Source of the DNA: Ramlibacter aquaticus
Lineage (GTDB): Bacteria > Pseudomonadota > Gammaproteobacteria > Burkholderiales > Burkholderiaceae_C
Assembly: GCF_015159745.1 (NCBI RefSeq)
Contig: NZ_JADDOJ010000034.1
Location: 1 to 41,811 of the forward strand
DNA: 41,811 nt
Direction: 5' to 3'
A model generated the notes under the pieces. It was not told the origin of the DNA and did no database searches. It was given only the letters and a program-made list of their open reading frames with translations. This document shows positions 38,763 to 41,811 of the stretch, piece after piece. Made by a program: the position numbers and the translations under genes. Position 1 is the first letter of the stretch. The number at the start of each line of letters is the position of its first letter.

Positions 38763-39541
38763 GGCAGCCAATCATACGCAGGGGTCCGGCTGGGCAAGCC
38801 CCAGCGGTCCTCGTAGACCGGCCCCAGGAAGTACAGCCCGTCGGGCGAAAACGTGGGCGCCGCGGCGTCACGGCTGCGGGCGGACAGCACCTGCGCCATC
38901 CAGCCCGGCGGCTTCAGCCCCTGGCCCACCTGCAGCAGGCAGCCCATGAGGTTGCGGATCATGTGGTGCAGGAAGGCATCGGCCTCGAAATCGAAGCGCC
39001 AGTACCTGCCGCGGCGGCTGACCTCGATGCGGCGCAGGGTCTTCACCGGGCTGCGCGCCTGGCACTCGCTGGCCCGGAAGGAGCTGAAGTCGTGCTCGCC
39101 CAGCAGGTGCTGCGCGGCCGTGCGCATGGCCTCGCCGTCCAGGGGGCGGAACACCCAGCCGACGCGGCCGGCGTCCACGCTGGGCCGCACCGGCGACTCC
39201 AGCACCACGTAGGCGTAGCGGCGGCCGGTGGCGCTGGCGCGCGAGTGGAAGGCTTCGGGAACGGGCTGCGCCCACTCGACGGCAATGTCGGACGGCAGGA
39301 AGCGGTTGGTGCCGCGCACCCAGGAAAAATTCTCGCGGGCCAGCGGGGTGTCGAAGTGCACCACCTGCATCAGGCCGTGCACGCCGGAATCCGTGCGGCC
39401 GGCGCAGACGGTGGAGACAGGCTGGGCCGCGAACTGGGCGAGGGCGGCCTCGAGGTGGTCCTGCACGGTGCGGCCCGACGGCTGGCTCTGCCAGCCGTCG
39501 TAGGCACTGCCAAGGTAGCTGATGCCCAGGGCCATTCTCAT
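38759..39541 (-). CDS. truA: tRNA pseudouridine synthase A
   Basis: 260-residue enzyme that converts U38-40 of tRNA anticodon stems to pseudouridine. The catalytic Asp is about residue 51 in CAGRTDSGVHG; YLGSAYDGWQSQP at the start, RRYAYVV, HDFSSFRA and FLHHMIRNLMG are conserved TruA segments. Three in-frame ATGs (39550, 39541, 39535) are possible; 39541 has AGG at a suitable distance. It lies 23 bp after fimV, consistent with the common fimV-truA-trpF order. Confidence 0.94.
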   Translation of the reverse strand: MRMALGISYLGSAYDGWQSQPSGRTVQDHLEAALAQFAAQPVSTVCAGRTDSGVHGLMQVVHFDTPLARENFSWVRGTNRFLPSDIAVEWAQPVPEAFHSRASATGRRYAYVVLESPVRPSVDAGRVGWVFRPLDGEAMRTAAQHLLGEHDFSSFRASECQARSPVKTLRRIEVSRRGRYWRFDFEADAFLHHMIRNLMGCLLQVGQGLKPPGWMAQVLSARSRDAAAPTFSPDGLYFLGPVYEDRWGLPSRTPAYDWLP

Positions 39542-39563
39542 GGCCCGCATCCTAGCGTGCGGA

Positions 39564-41811
39564 TCAGCCGATCTCCGCCAGGAACTTCTGGGCCCGGCTC
39601 TTGAGCTCGCCCGAGGCTTCGGCAATCACCTCCTGGGCCAGGCTGCGGGCACCGTCGGGGTCGCCGATGGCGTTGAACTCCTGGGCCAGCGCCAGCTTGG
39701 TGGCCAGCGGATCGCCCGTGGACTCGTCGAAACCGCCCATGGACAGGCCCATGCTGTGCGGGCCCTCGTCCTCGGACGCCAGCTGGGTCGCGGCCGTCGA
39801 GGCCGGCGCGGACGCCGTGCTGCCGGGCAGGTCCAGCGAGAGTGCGCCCAGGTCGAACTCGATCATCCCGCCATCGGCGGCCGCGGCCGCCGGGGCTGCT
39901 GCGGCAGGCGCGCTGGGCGGCATGTCGAGGTCGAAGCTGAGCGCGTTGGCGTCCAGCGCCGGGGCCGCTTCCAGCGGGGCGGGCGGGGTGGCCGTCAGGG
40001 CAGCCGCCTCGGTGTGCATGTCCATGGGCTGGGTCAGCGGCGGCAGCTCGGGGACGGGCGTGTTGCCGAAGTCCATGTCCAGCGGGGCCACGGCTTCCGG
40101 GGCCTGCGCGACCAGGGCCTGGGTGCGCTCGGGCTCGGCGGCCACGGCCGGCGTGTCGTCGAGCGAGAAGTCCAGGTCCAGGTCGAGGTCGGGCGCGGGC
40201 GCCGCACTGCCGCCCGGCAGTTCGGAACGGGGCAGCGCCTGGGTGGCCATGCTGGGGGCCTCCGCCGCCAGCGCCGCCATGCCCACGCCGGCCGCCGCGG
40301 GCACGCCGCCGCGATAGAGCGCATTGGCCGGATCCAGGTCCTGGCCGAGTTCGCAGATGTGCTCCCACTCGGGGCCCTGGCCTTGCGTGAGCGCGTGGGC
40401 CTGGGCGGCCAGGGACTCGAAGGAGCGCGCGTCGCGCCGCTTGGCGTAGATCTCCAGCAGCTTGGCGTGGATCGCCACGCGCTGCGGGTTGCTGCGCAGG
40501 GCTTCCTTCAGGATCTCCTCGGCCTGCAGGTCGCGTCCGTAGGCGAGGTAGACGTCGGCTTCAGCCACCGGGTCCACGTCGCCGGCTGCGTCGAGCTGGC
40601 TGGGCGAGTACACCATGGAGGAGCCGGTGGGTGAACCGGTCTCGTTGGTGTCTATGCGCTGGCCGCCGCTGGCGCCGAAGAAGGAATCGGGCTGCAGGCG
40701 GCTTTCCAGGAAGGAGCTGTCGACCTGGGCCGACTTCTTGCGCTGGCGCAGCTTGTAGGCACCGAAGCCCAGCAGCACGGCCAGCAGGCCGCCCGCGCCG
40801 GCGGGCAGCATGGGGTTGTCGAGCAGGTCGTCGAGCAGGCTGGGCTCGGGGGCCGGCGGCGCGGGCTTGCGCACGGCCGGGGCAGGGGGCTTGGCCACCG
40901 AGGCCGCAGCCTGGGGCGCCGCTGCGGAGGCGGCCAGGGCGCTGGCCGGTGCCGAGGCGTCGGCGGAGGCCGTGGCTGCCGCGGGCGTTGCTGCAGAGGC
41001 CGGTGCGGAGGCCGCTGCCGCGACAGGTGCCGTGACCGAGGCGGCTTGCACCGCGGGCGCGGCGGCGGCGGGCGCGGAGGCGGCCGCCGTCACGGCCGGC
41101 TTCGCCACGCTGGCTGCGCCCACCGGCAGGGCCACGCCCTTGGCGGCGCTGGCCGCGCCGGCGGGGCCGCTGGGGCCGATCTTGGCCAGGTCGGAAATAT
41201 TGCGGTTGAGCGCGGCCACTCGCTCGGACGCATCGCGGGCTGCGCGGTCGCGGGCGATCTTGTCCTCGGCGGCGTTGCCCTTGGCAGCGCCCTTGGAGAG
41301 CGTGAGCTTGTCCGGCGCAGCGGCGGCAGGACGCTTGTCCTCGACCTCGGCCGTGATCTTGCCGGAGGACTGGCGTTCGCCGCCCGCACTTCGGGCGGTG
41401 GTGGGCACCGCCTCGGCGAGGCGGCGGCGGAACTCGTTGAAATCGCGGCTCTGCGCGACCAGGGTGCGGCGCGCGTCGCCGGCGTCGACCTGGGCGGCTT
41501 GTTCCGCCGTCGGCATGTCGAGGATGGCGCCCGCACGCAGGCGGTTGATGTTGCCGCCCACGAAGGCATCCGGGTTGGCGCGCAGCATGGCCACCAGCAT
41601 CTGGTCCAGCGAGACACCCTCGGGCTTGGCGGCCGCGGCGATCTTGCCGGCGGTGTCGCCTGCACGGGCGGTGACGGTGGTCCCGGTTCCGGCCGCCTTG
41701 GACGGCGCTGCCTTGGCCTCGGCGGCCGGGCCCGGGCCGGCCGGGCTGCGGCGCCCGGCAACGGCCGGGGCGGTGGCGGCCGGCGCGCGGGCCGGCGCCG
41801 GCGCCCCGGCC
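39564..41811 (-). CDS. fimV: FimV-like pilus assembly/peptidoglycan-binding protein (5' end outside window)
   Basis: C-terminal part of FimV, a large inner-membrane protein of type IV pili and polar organisation; its N-terminus lies beyond the right edge. The visible sequence begins in a LysM-like segment (TVTARAGDTAGKIAAAAK, then DQMLVAMLRANPDAF and NINRLRAGAILDMP). Next come an Ala/Pro-rich stretch, a single membrane helix (MLPAGAGGLLAVLLGFGAYKL), an acidic Ala/Pro-rich cytoplasmic region with a TPR-like portion (DPVAEADVYLAYGRDLQAEEIL), and the conserved C-terminal FimV domain with KLALAQEFNAIGDPDGARSL. ATG codons at 41600 and elsewhere are internal. Nothing in the readable part is broken. 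The Ala/Pro content is high but typical of this family. Confidence 0.93.
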   Translation of the reverse strand, partial: AGAPAPARAPAATAPAVAGRRSPAGPGPAAEAKAAPSKAAGTGTTVTARAGDTAGKIAAAAKPEGVSLDQMLVAMLRANPDAFVGGNINRLRAGAILDMPTAEQAAQVDAGDARRTLVAQSRDFNEFRRRLAEAVPTTARSAGGERQSSGKITAEVEDKRPAAAAPDKLTLSKGAAKGNAAEDKIARDRAARDASERVAALNRNISDLAKIGPSGPAGAASAAKGVALPVGAASVAKPAVTAAASAPAAAAPAVQAASVTAPVAAAASAPASAATPAAATASADASAPASALAASAAAPQAAASVAKPPAPAVRKPAPPAPEPSLLDDLLDNPMLPAGAGGLLAVLLGFGAYKLRQRKKSAQVDSSFLESRLQPDSFFGASGGQRIDTNETGSPTGSSMVYSPSQLDAAGDVDPVAEADVYLAYGRDLQAEEILKEALRSNPQRVAIHAKLLEIYAKRRDARSFESLAAQAHALTQGQGPEWEHICELGQDLDPANALYRGGVPAAAGVGMAALAAEAPSMATQALPRSELPGGSAAPAPDLDLDLDFSLDDTPAVAAEPERTQALVAQAPEAVAPLDMDFGNTPVPELPPLTQPMDMHTEAAALTATPPAPLEAAPALDANALSFDLDMPPSAPAAAAPAAAAADGGMIEFDLGALSLDLPGSTASAPASTAATQLASEDEGPHSMGLSMGGFDESTGDPLATKLALAQEFNAIGDPDGARSLAQEVIAEASGELKSRAQKFLAEIG

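Overview
The window looks like chromosomal DNA of a high-GC betaproteobacterium, most probably Burkholderiales and likely Comamonadaceae. This rests on strong G/C bias at third codon positions, the gene order fimV-truA-trpF-trpB-trpA-accD, a tandem glycine riboswitch ahead of gcvT-gcvH-gcvP, and a sigma-54 and NtrC controlled glnA followed by ntrBC. The genus is inference. Both ends cut through genes: cytochrome oxidase subunit I at the left and fimV at the right.

Layout. 1-2961 is a plus-strand oxidase cluster (subunit I, subunit III, a small membrane protein). 3103-5034 holds a phosphoribosyltransferase facing a kinase-like ATPase. That ATPase and the neighbouring L,D-transpeptidase have both lost their 5' halves at one short junction near 4553-4566. 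5066-10268 carries rsuA, an alpha/beta hydrolase, a beta-propeller protein, a deacetylase, a sterol-desaturase-like enzyme and a CinA-type MoCF-domain protein. 10269-15177 is the nitrogen regulon core: glnA with NtrC site, sigma-54 promoter and terminator, a small exported protein, then ntrB and ntrC. 15206-16890 is a gene-poor, less GC-rich stretch with an export-apparatus fragment (FliQ/SctS-like), a small membrane protein, a regulator remnant with several stops and a possible small gene.

16895-21483 runs on the minus strand: xthA, a DUF4337 protein, folA, thyA, an FAD-linked oxidase and a DUF2069 protein. A YihY-family protein, a hydrolase and an O-acetylhomoserine sulfhydrylase follow. 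24944-29544 is on the plus strand: CBS-domain protein, aroC, DUF3606 protein, SDR oxidoreductase, a frameshifted FrnE-like DsbA protein and a soluble histidine kinase. 29535-34300 is the glycine cleavage operon on the minus strand with its riboswitch and a good promoter. 34320-35100 has no credible gene and is packed with inverted repeats. 35102-41811 is the minus-strand accD/trp/truA/fimV cluster, with 4-bp ATGA overlaps at trpB/trpA and truA/trpF.

Most of the content is ordinary housekeeping. The points most worth checking are the double truncation at about 4560, the subunit I that lacks the usual Glu and Lys of the proton channels, the debris island at 15.2-16.9 kb, and the nested inverted repeats at 34.45-35.02 kb, where expected accD synteny also breaks. 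I do not see a clear new multi-gene system.
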